Source: Eulemur rufifrons | Taxonomy: Eukaryota > Chordata > Mammalia > Primates > Lemuridae | Direction: 5' to 3' | Length of the DNA stretch: 64,000 nt | NCBI RefSeq assembly: GCF_041146395.1 | Contig: NC_090986.1 | Location: 43,932,001 to 43,996,000 of the forward strand | Shown here: piece by piece, positions 25,394-39,877 of the stretch | Layout of the letters: every line of letters begins with the position of its first letter | How positions within the stretch are numbered: position 1 is the stretch's first letter | Translations under genes and position numbers: made by a program | The notes under the pieces: generated by a model | The model's input: the letters and a program-made list of their open reading frames with translations, nothing else | Told to the model about the DNA's origin: nothing | Databases searched by the model: none

Positions 25394-26929
25394 AGGAATG
25401 CCCCAAGCTTTAGGAGGGGCCCTATAGCTCCCAGGGGGTTACCCTGTTCTCTATTCCCACTGAAGTGACCGCAGGAGCAAGACAGAGCGTGGCAGGATTG
25501 CGAGAGCGTCAGAGGTTGCTTTTCCAGCCACTAGGGGGAGCTGCTGGTATGAGGTTCAGGGCAAGCTCTCCAAACTGGGAAGGCTGTTCCTGTGGGAGGG
25601 GCCTAATGGCTTGAGGGTTAAGGTCCTGGGCCCGGCTGTGTCTTTCCGCTTTTGTCCAATAATGGTTTCTATGCATGGACAGGTGGGTGCCCTCCCTAAT
25701 CACTAATCACTGGAACCTCACAACACACTCCCATCAGATCAATCCACATGAGTTCCCTCACCACTTGAGGCTAGCTCTCCAACTTCCCCCATCTATGTGT
25801 CTGACCCACTAGCGTGTGTCTGTGTGAAACGCTGGCAGGTACAGGGCTCCCTAATTGTGCACCCCTGTTCCACCACAAGACCCCAAGGAAAGAGTACTAG
25901 GCCTCTGTATCTGCAGGGGCCTCAGCCAGGGGGATCTCCCACCGGAGAGAAGAGGCCACTCATGAATTGAGCCAGCAGGCCCAAGACTTTTGGTTGCCAT
26001 GGGAACCAGGGGCTAGGTTATTTCTCTCTGAGTGCCACACCCCTCTCCAATGTGGCAGTTCTCCAGTGGGAGTGGAGGCTGGGCACTCTCATGGGTTCCG
26101 CATTCCTCCATACTCTCCCGCGGGATATGTCTGCAAGGGTTTTCTCACCACCTGAGTCTAGGACCGAGACCTCTCCCCTGCATCTCCCTGCACCGCTCTC
26201 ATGACTTGGGGGCACCAGGAGCAGCCCACCTATCTAAGCCACCAGCATGTGATCCCATGAAACGCTGGCAGGCAGGAAGCTCCCAAATTGTGGCGGCCCT
26301 GCTCTCTGTGGTGAGCTCAGCTGGAAGCACACATCCGCCATAGAGAAGCGGCCATTCATGAGCTTCTCAATTCAGAGTACTCTCTTGGTTGCAACGGGAA
26401 CCACATGGCTACCATTTGGCCGGAGCTCAAATTACTTTCTCTAATGCCGTGAATAGGGGAGGTACAGAGGAGCAGTGTCTAGGTGTCAGAAAGCTGGCAC
26501 CTGGTCTCTCTTAGCACTCTCCCATGGGGTGTCCCTTATGGATACCCAAACACCTGGGGTTCGCTGCTTCTTCCCACTATTCCTATTTAGCGGTCATGCC
26601 TGGGCTCATGGAGGGTGGAAAAGCCTTCAAAATACTTTGTGTCCCACTGTTCACTGAAGGCACCTAGGTGGGGAAGAGGAAATCCCCTAACCCTTTCCCT
26701 GGGTTTCGAGCCTCTCAGGGTTTGATCCATGCTGCTGTCTTCTCTTCTCTATTTTCTTATTTCTCAGCTTTGCAGTGTTTCTGTGTGGGTTCCCAAGATG
26801 TCTCTGTTGTCTCTCTCTGTGATCTACCCTTGAGCTGTGACTCCTCCGCTCTCCTCAGTCCAATATTCTACATTCCAGCCAAGATGGTCCAACAAGTGAT
26901 GTCTCTAGTTGGCCTTCTCCGCTCTCTCT
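25394..26929 (-). promoter_or_regulatory. L1 5' UTR / internal promoter region
   Basis: This GC-rich, CpG-containing, non-coding stretch lies directly 5' of the ORF2 remnant on the minus strand and ends at the element edge with 'ggagagagagcggagaaggc', then 'ccaactagagacatcact'. L1 5' UTRs carry the internal Pol II promoter. Two imperfect tandem units fill 25826 to about 26600. All plus-strand open frames here (25967-26155, 26032-26343, 26475-26657, 26668-27036) are antisense to the UTR and lack coding features. Confidence 0.75.
25826..26600 (-). repeat. Two imperfect tandem units in the L1 5' UTR
   Basis: The same landmarks recur in order: gaaacgctggcagg (25826 and 26259), gagaag.ggcca.tcatga (25947 and 26343), ttggttgc.a.gggaacca (25990 and 26385), actctccc..gggg-like (26112 and 26516). 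Offsets are 433, 396, 395 and 404, so the unit is about 400 bp. Confidence 0.8.
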
Positions 26930-27278
26930 CCAATAACCTACTATTGACCGAGAGCCTCACCGATAACATCAACAGTCCATTAACACATATTTTGTATGTT
27001 ATGTGCATTATATCCTATATTATTACAATAAAGTAAGCTAGAGAAAAGAAAAATTTATTAAGAGAATCGTTATGAAGAGAAAATATATTTACAATTCATT
27101 AAGTGGAAGTGGATTATCATAAAGGTCTTCATCCTAATCATCTTCACATTGGGTAGGCTGAGGAGGAGGAGGAAGAGGAAGGGTTGGTCCTACTGTCTCA
27201 GAGGTGGCACAGGTGGAAGAAAATCCTTGTATAAGTGGACCTGTGCAGTTCAAACCCTTGTTGTTCATGAATCAACTA
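26930..27278. mobile_element. Tigger-type DNA transposon, terminal fragment
   Basis: Begins abruptly at the L1 edge ('caataacctactattgaccg') and runs through 'attacaataaagtaagctag', 'catcataaaggtcttcat'-like text and 'aggctgaggaggaggaggaa'. It ends with a Tigger terminal inverted repeat, 'tgtgcagttcaaacccttgt ... aatcaact', next to TA. The other end is missing, replaced by the L1. Confidence 0.82.
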
Positions 27279-28344
27279 TATATAGAAGCAGGTATCTGAG
27301 AGGCAGAGCTGAGCATGAGACTGAAAACTTACTTCTCCAGAATATATAGAAATATTTAAGAGGGCTTTAGACTTCCATAGGACCAGGTTTTACAATGTGA
27401 GCCAATCTTGCCTAGATCTCAAGGGACAGAGTGCCCTCTCCTTCTGTCTAGGTTAGACATATAACATTATAAATTAATAAGGATAATTTTCATTGGGTAC
27501 ATTTGAAAGTTAAACCTATTATAATATTTAGAGTCATAGACCATTTTCATTAGAATCACATGGAATTTTGTTAAAATACTAGATCTCACTCCAAATCTAC
27601 CAAAAGAATCTCTGGGCTTGAACATTAAACTATAAAAACCGCTGCCTTTGAAGTGGATCTCCTATTTTGTGTATACTTCCCCTTTAGATGATAGGTATCT
27701 TGAGAATCATAATATTTTATATTTTTGCAAAGTTTATGGGATTTATATTTAATGTGTAGGCCCCTTGGCAACAATCCCATCACAAATGCTCAATAAATAT
27801 TGCTAAAATAGAATGGAATTACTACAAATGTATTTGCTATTTTATATACTTCAAGAAAATCCCACAAGATGTCAGAAAGTATATAACTGTGTAAAAATGT
27901 CTGCTCTCATTGCATTCTTGAAAATTGCTATGAGAGTAGATATTGTGTTCTCACCACAAAACTGTTAAATGTGTGAGGTAATGCATATGTAAATTAGCTC
28001 AATTTAGCCATTTTACAATATGTATACATTTCAAAACAAACTGTACATGATAAATATATACAATTTGTTATTTGTCAATTAAAAATAAATAAATAAATAA
28101 ATTCCTGCTCTCTTTTGCTTTCCTATCTTGAGGTTCCTGAACACCAATACATTACGTAACAGTTGAATTTTGACTTGACTTGACAAAGTCATTATAGTTT
28201 AAGGCAAATATAATGTCCATTCAAATCTCTGAGTTTTAACCAATTAAAAGCTGTCTAGATATATTGAATGAACTTTGCCACAGCCATGTTGGTAAAATTT
28301 TGAGGAAGGTGAGACTTCACAGATTTTTCATGATCAACCATTGT
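27279..28344. other. Mostly unassigned sequence
   Basis: At 27530-27640 'ttagaatcacatggaatttt' and 'aaaagaatctctgggcttga' suggest an old short hAT element (weak). 27740-27805 has an L2/MIR-like tail 'atgctcaataaatattgct'. (AAAT)n at 28081-28102. No gene. Confidence 0.4.
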
Positions 28345-29050
28345 CATAGTCACCAGTGTCTCCCTAAACTCCAGACCCGTATGTCCAACTGCCTTCTCAG
28401 TCTACCTGACGTCTGATGGACATCTCAATCTCAACTTTGCTGTGTGCTCAGGTCAAAGTCCTTGGAGTGAGCCTCAACCGTTCTGTCTCCTTTGGCCTAT
28501 GTCTTCTCTCTGACCAAATATTTTAGTGCTGTCTTTAAAATATGTGTGCAGAATCTAACCACTTTTTAAGAAATGGACTTTATTTTTTAGAGTTTTAGGT
28601 TCACAGCAAAACTGAATGGAAGGAAGAGGGATTTCTCATATACCTCCTGCTCCAACACATGCACAGCCTCCTCCATTACCAACATCCTCTACCAGAGTGG
28701 TACATCTGTTGCAAGTTGATGAACCTATGTTGACATGTCATTATCACCTAAAGTCCATAGTGTACATTGGGTTCACTCTTGATCCAAGCACTTTTAAATC
28801 TCTTCACTCCATCCCTGGTCCAGGTCACCATCATCTTTTACCCAGATCATTGCAATAGCCTCGCAACTGGTCTCTTGACTTCTACCTTTGCCTCCTTTAG
28901 AATTTTTCAACACAGTGGCCACAGTTAACAAACACTTACCAGATTATGTCATTTCTTGGCTCAAAACTCTCCAAATGCTTCCCATTTCAGTCAGAATAAA
29001 AGCCAAAGTCCTTACAACAAGCCCCAGTTTTATTTCAGCAACATAACTAG
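28345..29050 (+). mobile_element. L2 LINE ORF2 C-terminal region, split by an old L1
   Basis: The left part (28345-28570) has 'cagacccgtatgtccaactg' and 'aaagtccttggagtgagcct'. The right part (28791-29050) has 'ggtcaccatcatcttttacc', 'attgcaatagcctcgcaact' and 'aagccaaagtccttacaa'. Together they follow the L2 reverse transcriptase C-terminal region, broken at the point where an L1M fragment sits. The frame is destroyed. Confidence 0.6.
28571..28790 (-). mobile_element. Old L1 3' end (L1M-like)
   Basis: Minus strand: the 3' end reads 'cctaaaactctaaaaaataa'. Inland lie 'ccagagtggtacatctgttg' and 'aaagtccatagtgtacattg' (plus-strand text), standard L1M 3' phrases. Inserted into the L2. Confidence 0.7.
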
Positions 29051-29194
29051 TTTTGTTCTATCAACAGTATAATTGTATTAGAAGAAAGCAAATCCTGAAT
29101 TTCAGTAACCAATACTTGTTGACTTCCTTTAAATTAGCTTTTACTATATGCCATTAAAAAATCATTACTTGCTGTTAAATATATACAAGCTTTC

Positions 29195-29335
29195 ATTGCA
29201 CTCTATCCATCAATATTTATCAAGTACAATATTTATTATTTATCAAGCACATGCTCAGTACTGGCTCAAGCACTATGAGTATCCAAAGGCTGTAGAAGAC
29301 ATGGGTTATTGTAGACCTATGGAAACCAGGTAGAG
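29195..29335 (-). mobile_element. L2 LINE 3' end
   Basis: 'catcaatatttatcaagtac', 'agcacatgctcagtactggc' and 'gacatgggttattgtagacc' match the reverse complement of an L2 terminus. Confidence 0.5.
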
Positions 29336-34294
<4,959 letters not shown>

Positions 34295-34379
34295 GTCTGA
34301 ACATGGATTTGGGCTTGATTTCTGGTTCTTTGTGATCTTAACTTCAGTTTCTACATGTGAAAAGTGGCATAATAATATC
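34295..34379 (+). mobile_element. MIR fragment cut by an LTR
   Basis: 'acttcagtttctacatgtga' and 'gtggcataataatatctg' follow the MIR core on the plus strand and stop where the MLT1-like LTR begins. Confidence 0.5.
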
Positions 34380-34937
34380 TGTATTAGTTGTCTGTTGTTG
34401 GATAGCAATATTACCACAAACTTCATGGCTTAAAACAACAAACAACTATTATCTCACAGCTTCTGTGTGTCAGGAGTCCAGACATGGCTTTGCTGAATTT
34501 TGTGCTTCAGAAACCCTTGTGAAAGCTGCAATCCAGGTGTCAGCTAAGGCTGTAATCTCGTCTCAAGGCTGGACTGGGAGAGGATCTGCCTCCGAGTGCA
34601 CATGATTGTTGGCAGAATTTAGTTCCTTCTGGCCTGTTGAACTGGGGCCTCAGTTTCCTGCTGGTTGGAGGCTGGAAGCTGCCCTCAGCTCCTTACCAAG
34701 TGAACTCTTGCTTCTTCAAAGCCAGCAAGGTAGAAAGTCTTTCCTAGCAAGACAGTTGTTACAATCTCATATATGGTGATCAAGAAAATAATATCTCTTC
34801 TCCTTTGCCATATTCTAATGACTAGAAGAAAATCTCAGATACTGCCCACACTCAAGGGGTGGGGGAGAATCATTCAAGAATGTGAGTATCAGGAGGTGGG
34901 AATAACTGGGACCACATATTAGAGTCTGTCTGCTACA
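34380..34937 (-). mobile_element. MaLR LTR (MLT1-like)
   Basis: Plus-strand text begins TGTATTAG and ends GTCTGCTACA, i.e. TG...CA ends of an LTR read from the other strand. It contains 'accacaaacttcatggctta', 'agcttctgtgtgtcaggagt', and near the far end 'gaatgtgagtatcaggaggt', the usual MLT1 layout. 558 bp is in the MLT1 range. No target duplication is clear, so ends may be off by a few bases. No internal MaLR sequence adjoins. Confidence 0.7.
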
Positions 34938-35536
34938 TGCTACAATTCTTAACCCACAAATTTGAAAAACAAGTATATGAAGACTTCAGCAAGGTGCCTG
35001 ACTCTTGGGCTATATTCCAGAAATATTATTAATCCTCCTAGACAGATGTGAGGGCAATCTTAGGAATGTCTATTTTTGTATCAATCTAATGGTACTTATA
35101 ACCACCAATTTGATGTATAGTTATTTGTGTATATATTGAATTTTATTACAGAGTTATAAGGTTTTGAAAGGCAGAAACATATCTTTTTTTTCCATTTAAT
35201 GCCATTTTTTTAATTTTTTTTTTCATTTCAGCATATTACGGGGGTACAAATGTTTAGGTTACATATATTGCCTTTGCTCCACCTGAGTCAGAGCTTCAAG
35301 TATGTCCATCCCCCAGACAGTGCGCACCACACCCATTAGGTGTGAATACACCCTTCCCCCCCTCTCCCCTCCCATCTGCCAGACACCCAATGAATATTAC
35401 TACTATATGTGCATGTAAGTGTTGATCAGTTAATACCAATTTGATGGTGAGTACATGTGGTGCTTGTTTTTCCATTCTTGTGATATTTCACTTAGTAGAA
35501 TGGGCTCCAGCTCTATCCAGGATAATACAAGAGGTG

Positions 35537-38243
35537 CTAGATCACCATTGTTTTTTGTAGCTCCATGTTATACATATACCACATTTTATTAATCCACTCA
35601 TATATTGATGGGCACTTGGGTTGTTTCCACATCTTTGCAATTGTGAATTGTGCTGCTGTAAAAGTTCGAGTACAGATGTCTATTTTATAGAATATCTTTT
35701 GTTCCTTTGGGTAGATGTCCAGTAATGGGATTGCTGTATTAAATCGTAGTTCTACTTTTAGCTCTTTGAGGTATCTCCATATTATTTTCCAAAGAGGTTG
35801 TATGAGTTTGCAGTCCCACCAGCAGTGTATGAGTGTTCCTATCTCTCTGCATCCATGCCAACATTTATCGTTTTGGGACTTTTTGATAAAACCTATTCTC
35901 ACTAGAGTTAAGTGATATCTCATTGTGGTTTTGATTAGCATTTCCCTGATGATTACAGATGCTGAGCATTTTTTCATATGTTTGTTGGCCATTACTCTGT
36001 CTTCTTTTGAAAAATTTCTGTTCATGTTCTTTACCCACTTTTTAAGGAGGTTGTTTGATTTTTTCTTGCTGCTTTTCCTGAGTTCTATGTAGAGTCTAGT
36101 TATCAGCCCTTTATCGGATGTGTAGCATGCAATTATTTTTTCCCATTCTGTAGGTTGTCTGTTTACTCTCATGATCGTTTTCTTGGCTGTGCAGAAGCTT
36201 TTTAATTTGATCAGGTCCCATTTATTTATTTTTGTTGTTGCTGTGATTGCCTTTGGGGTCTTCTTCATAAGTTCCTTCCCTAGGCCTATGTCTATAAGAG
36301 TTTTTCCAACATTTTCTTCTAGAATTCTTATAGTTTCATGCCTTAGGTTTACGTCTGTTATCCACCATGATTTGATTTTTGTGAGAGGTGAGAGGTGAGA
36401 GGTGTGGATCCTGTTTCAGTGTTCTACATGTGGCTATCCAACTTTCCCAGTATTGAATAGGGATTCTTTTCCCCAGTGTATGTTTTTGTCTGCTTTGTCA
36501 AAGATTAGATGGCTATATGAGGATGGTTTTATATCTGGGTTCTCAGTTCTGTTCCATTGGTCTATGTCTCTGTTCTTGTGCCAGTGCCATGCTGTTTAGT
36601 TACTATAGCCTTGTAGTATAGCTTGAAGTCTGGTAAATTGATGCCTCCCAATTTGTTCTTTTTGCTTAAGATTACTTTCGCTATATGGGGTCTTCTTTGG
36701 TTCCCTACAAAGCATAGGATTATTTTTTCTAGATCTGCAAAAAATGATGTTGGTATTTTAATAGGGATTGCATTGAATCTGTAGATCACTTTTAGACATT
36801 TTAACAATGTTGATGCTGCTGATCCATGAGCATGATATGGTTTTCCACCTGGTTACGTCCTCTGCTATTTCCTTCCTCAGTGTTTCATAGTTCTCCATGT
36901 AGAGATCTTTCAGTTCCTTAGGTAAATATATTCCTAGGTATTTTATTTTCTGTCATGAAGGATATTGAGTCTTTGATTTGGTTCTCAGTTTGACTGTTGT
37001 TGGCATATAGGAATGCTACTGATTTCTTTACATTGATTTTATAACCTGAGACTTTGTTGAATTTATTTATCAATTACAGTAGTCTCATGGCAGAATCTGT
37101 GGGGTTTTCTAGATATAAGATCATATTGTCAGCAAAGAGTGATAGTTTGACCTCTTCTACTCCCATTTGGATGCCCTTAATTTCTTTCTCTTGTCTGATA
37201 GCTCTGGCTAGGACTTCCAGCAAGAAGTAGTGATAGAGTGCAACCTTGTCTGCTTCTAGTTTTGAGTGGGAATGCTTTTAATTTTTCCCTGTTCAGTATG
37301 ATGTTGACTGTGGGTTTGTCATATAGGGCTTGTATCATTTTTAGGTAAGTCTTTTCTGTGTCTATTTTGTTAAGTGTTCTTATCATAAAAGGGTGCTGAA
37401 TTTTGACGAATGCTTTTTCTGTGTCTGTTGAGAGGATCACATGGTCTTCATTTTTACTTCTATTTATGTGTTTAATTACATTTGTAGATTTGCATATGTT
37501 GAACCATCCCTGCATATCTGGGATGAAGCCCACTTAGTCCTGAGGGATTATTATTATTTTTTTTTTTTTGCCGTCGAGACAGAGTCTCACTGTGTTGCCC
37601 AAGCTAGAGTGAGTGCCCTGGCGTCAGCTTAGCTCACAGCAACCTCAAACTCCTGGGCTCAAGTGATCCTACTGCCTCAGCCTCCCGAGTAGCTGGGACT
37701 ACAAGCATGCGCCACTATGCCGGGCTAATTTTTTCTATATAGATTTTTAGTTGTCCATATAATTTCTTTCTATTTTTAGTAGAGACGGGGTCTCGCTCTT
37801 GCTCAGGCTGGTCTCGAACTCCTGACCTCGAGCGATCCTCCCGCCTCGGCCTCCCAGAGTGCTAGGATTACAGGCGTGAGCCACCGCGCCCGGCCCTGAG
37901 GGATTATTTTTTTGATAAGCACCTGAATTTGGTTTGCCAGGATTTTGTTGAGAATTTTTGGATCTATATTCATATTGCATATTGGTCTGTAGTTTTCTTT
38001 TTTTGTTGTATCCTTTCCTGGTTTTGGTATCAGGATGATGTTGGCTTCATAAAATGTATTGGGGAGGATTTCTTCCTTCTAGATGTTGTAGAATAATTTC
38101 TTCAGGATAGGCACCAGTTCTTCTTTGCAGGTATGGTAAAGTTCAGGTGTGAAACCATCTGGTCTGGGCCTTTTCTTTTTGGGAAGGTTTTTTATTGCTG
38201 CTTCAATTTTGGTTCTTGATACTGGTCTGTTCAGGAACTCTAA
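35537..38243 (-). pseudogene. L1 ORF2 reverse transcriptase to C-terminus
   Basis: From the break to the C-terminus. 37177-37533 carries the RT fingers and palm start ([26 protein letters not shown]). 35537-36268 (243 aa) is the C-terminal third, open, including the cysteine-containing segment ([18 protein letters not shown]). Stops, small deletions (for example near 37230) and the Alu insertion disrupt it. Confidence 0.87.
37553..37895 (-). mobile_element. Lemur-type Alu inserted in the L1
   Basis: Complete minus-strand dimer with T tail (37553-37570) and 5' end 'ccaccgcgcccggcc'. The linker on the sense strand has the same extra A-rich segment with two 'aatta' motifs as the Alu at 7671. 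The target duplication ctgagggattatt (37540-37552 and 37896-37908) lies in L1 ORF2 and restores the L1 sequence when the Alu is removed. Confidence 0.97.
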
Positions 38244-38340
38244 TAAGCTCAATCAGGAATGAAAAAGGAGAAATTACAACTGATAACACGGAAATACAAA
38301 ATATCATCTGTGAATACTATAAAAACCTCTATGCACATAT
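38244..38340 (+). pseudogene. Inverted L1 ORF2 segment
   Basis: In plus orientation the frame reads [16 protein letters not shown] and EYYKNLYAH, the ORF2 stretch between the endonuclease linker and RT. The minus-strand remainder resumes about 25 codons later in ORF2 order. It is open over its short length. Confidence 0.85.
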
Positions 38341-38439
38341 CCTTTTAAATATTTGAAGCTCCCAATATCTAGTACTATGCCTTACTCATAGAAATGATTA
38401 GGGACTTTATGCCTGGACTCCCATAATCACATTTTTGTA

Positions 38440-38655
38440 TTCTGGGTGACCTCACATTGTGTTGTAACTAGTTGTATACACCTATTTCTCTCACTAGACT
38501 GGCTATTCCTTGAGGAAAAAAAAGACTGGGCCCTTTTCTTTTCTTTTTGTTTCAATTGTCTTTCCTTCTCCCCCTCAATTTCCTCTTACCAAGCATCAGA
38601 TATAGTGCTTGGCATATAGTAGATGCTCAAGAAATGATAGTTCATTGAAAAAATA
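38440..38655 (+). mobile_element. L2 LINE 3' end
   Basis: 'ctcactagactggctattcc', 'agtgcttggcatatagtaga' and 'tgctcaagaaatgatagttc' mark the L2 terminus on the plus strand. Confidence 0.65.
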
Positions 38656-39166
38656 AGTAATAATTATTTAGAAACATTTTGTTCAATGAATAAATGAACT
38701 TTAAGAGTAGTGTCTACCACGAAAATCTCAAAAAATAATATAAACATGGGATGCAAAGAGAAAGATAATAAAAAAGTATAAATCTCTTAAATTTTTACCT
38801 ACAAGGGAAGGTTTTCTAAAAATATCAATCAATTGGTTTTGAAAACAAGTAGGTAGGAGAGTACAAAAGGAATTGTTGGCACACTAAAGGCAAAGAGCTG
38901 AGATTATGACTCCCTTCTGATCCATTGAAGAGTTGAATACTCGTCAAGGAAAAATAGATATGTTTTAGTAGCTGTCCGCTATTTTTTATTGTGTTGAAAT
39001 TGATATTTTGAAAATTTGAGATATCTACCTCATAGGATTGTTGTAGGATCAAAGAAGGTATTATGTAGAAAGTATTTAGCAGAGTTATTTCACAGCAATT
39101 GAATTTTCGGATTCTTTAAACATTGCTGAATCATTTTGCCTGCCTCAGGTATAAGTGAAAAAGTCT
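38656..39166. other. Unassigned sequence
   Basis: No repeat or gene recognised. The minus-strand frame 38825-39052 has no features. Confidence 0.4.
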
Positions 39167-39342
39167 TTAGGTTGGATACTTTATAAACAACAGAAATTTA
39201 TTGCTTACAGTTCTGAAGGCTGGGAAATCCATGATCAGGGTGCTGGCGGGTTTGGTGTCTGGTAAGGGCCTTCTTTCTGCTCCACAGATGGTGCTTTGTT
39301 GCTGTGTCCTCACATGGCAGAAGGGATAAACAGCTCCCTCAC
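39167..39342 (-). mobile_element. MLT1 LTR fragment (MaLR)
   Basis: 'acaacagaaatttattgctt', 'cagttctgaaggctgggaaa' and 'tgctgtgtcctcacatggca' are hallmarks of MLT1A/B read on the minus strand. It stops mid-LTR at an L1. Confidence 0.78.
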
Positions 39343-39600
39343 ACCTGTTTTCCATAGAAACTGCACCATTATACATTTCTATCAGCAATGCATGAGTATT
39401 CCAGTTGCTCCACATTCTTGTTAATACTTGTTATTTTCTGATTTTTAAAAAAAAATTATATATATATTTATAATAGCCATCCTAATGGGTATGAAGTGGT
39501 ATTTCTTTGTAGTTTTGATTTACATTTCCCTGATGATAACTGATGTTGAGCACCTCTTCATGTGCATATTGGACATTTATATATCTTCTTGGATGATCTG
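39343..39600 (-). mobile_element. Old L1 ORF2/3' fragment
   Basis: Plus-strand text 'atttctatcagcaatgcatg', 'tcctaatgggtatgaagtgg' and 'acatttccctgatgataact' is the reverse complement of an old L1 ORF2 C-terminal region. It replaces the rest of the MLT1, so it either inserted there or was joined by deletion. Confidence 0.72.
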
Positions 39601-39789
39601 TTCTTAAAGCCACTCACTAATGCTGCCCTTCTAGTTAGATTCAGTGGTTATCTCTCAGCTGCAGGTACTCCTGGTACTTTCTTTCTCGCTGTGTGTTTTA
39701 AGACAGTCTTTCAGAGCTCTCAAATTCTTGTCAAATGCCTTCAGCAACCTCTAATACATCTGTCCTGGGATATCTGGCTGTTACTTTGG

Positions 39790-39877
39790 TGAGGAAGAGG
39801 GGACAAGGGCAATATATGTAACCTAAACTTTTGTACCCCAATAATATGTTGAGATAAAAATAAAAAAGACAAAAAAA
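39790..39877 (+). mobile_element. Lemur-type L1 3' tip
   Basis: 'atatatgtaacctaaacttt', 'tgtaccccaataatatgttg' and 'agataaaaataaaaaa' match the 3' end of the lemur L1s, sense strand, only about 90 bp long. Confidence 0.72.

Larger units (their letters stand above)
22200..26929 (-). mobile_element. Lemur-type L1, with 5' UTR, internally deleted and 3'-truncated
   Basis: Read on the minus strand from 26929: a GC-rich 5' UTR of about 1.5 kb, then ORF2 entered in the endonuclease domain near 25380, then ORF2 to about 22340, then part of the 3' UTR. ORF1 and the first roughly 80 codons of ORF2 are missing at the 25380-25395 junction. A second gap of around 200 codons lies at about 24545, between the endonuclease linker and the reverse transcriptase. 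The last 190 bp or so of the 3' UTR and the poly(A) tail, present in the sister copy at 35.2 kb, are absent. Several stops break ORF2. Not autonomous. Confidence 0.9.
35184..38340 (-). mobile_element. Lemur-type L1 with inverted 5' tip
   Basis: Minus-strand L1. T-rich tail (about 35184-35230), 3' UTR 'gggggtacaaatgtttaggt', and ORF2 back to 38243, then an abrupt switch: 38244-38340 is ORF2 in plus orientation, from just upstream of the break in element order. That is the expected product of twin priming. The motif acatatc occurs just before the tail (35177-35183) and at the far end (38335-38341), a possible short target duplication. An Alu was later inserted at 37553-37895. The T tail contains a non-T piece (tccatttaatgcca, 35191-35204), perhaps a downstream transcript remnant. 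Confidence 0.9.

Noticed and set aside
25967..27036. Cluster of GC-rich plus-strand open frames that could look like a CpG-rich first exon
   Set aside because: They are antisense to an L1 5' UTR on the minus strand and share its tandem units.
35177..35183. acatatc as a certain target-site duplication of the L1 at 35.2-38.3 kb
   Set aside because: Only seven bases, and at the right end it overlaps bases that can also be L1 sequence. Kept only as a possibility.
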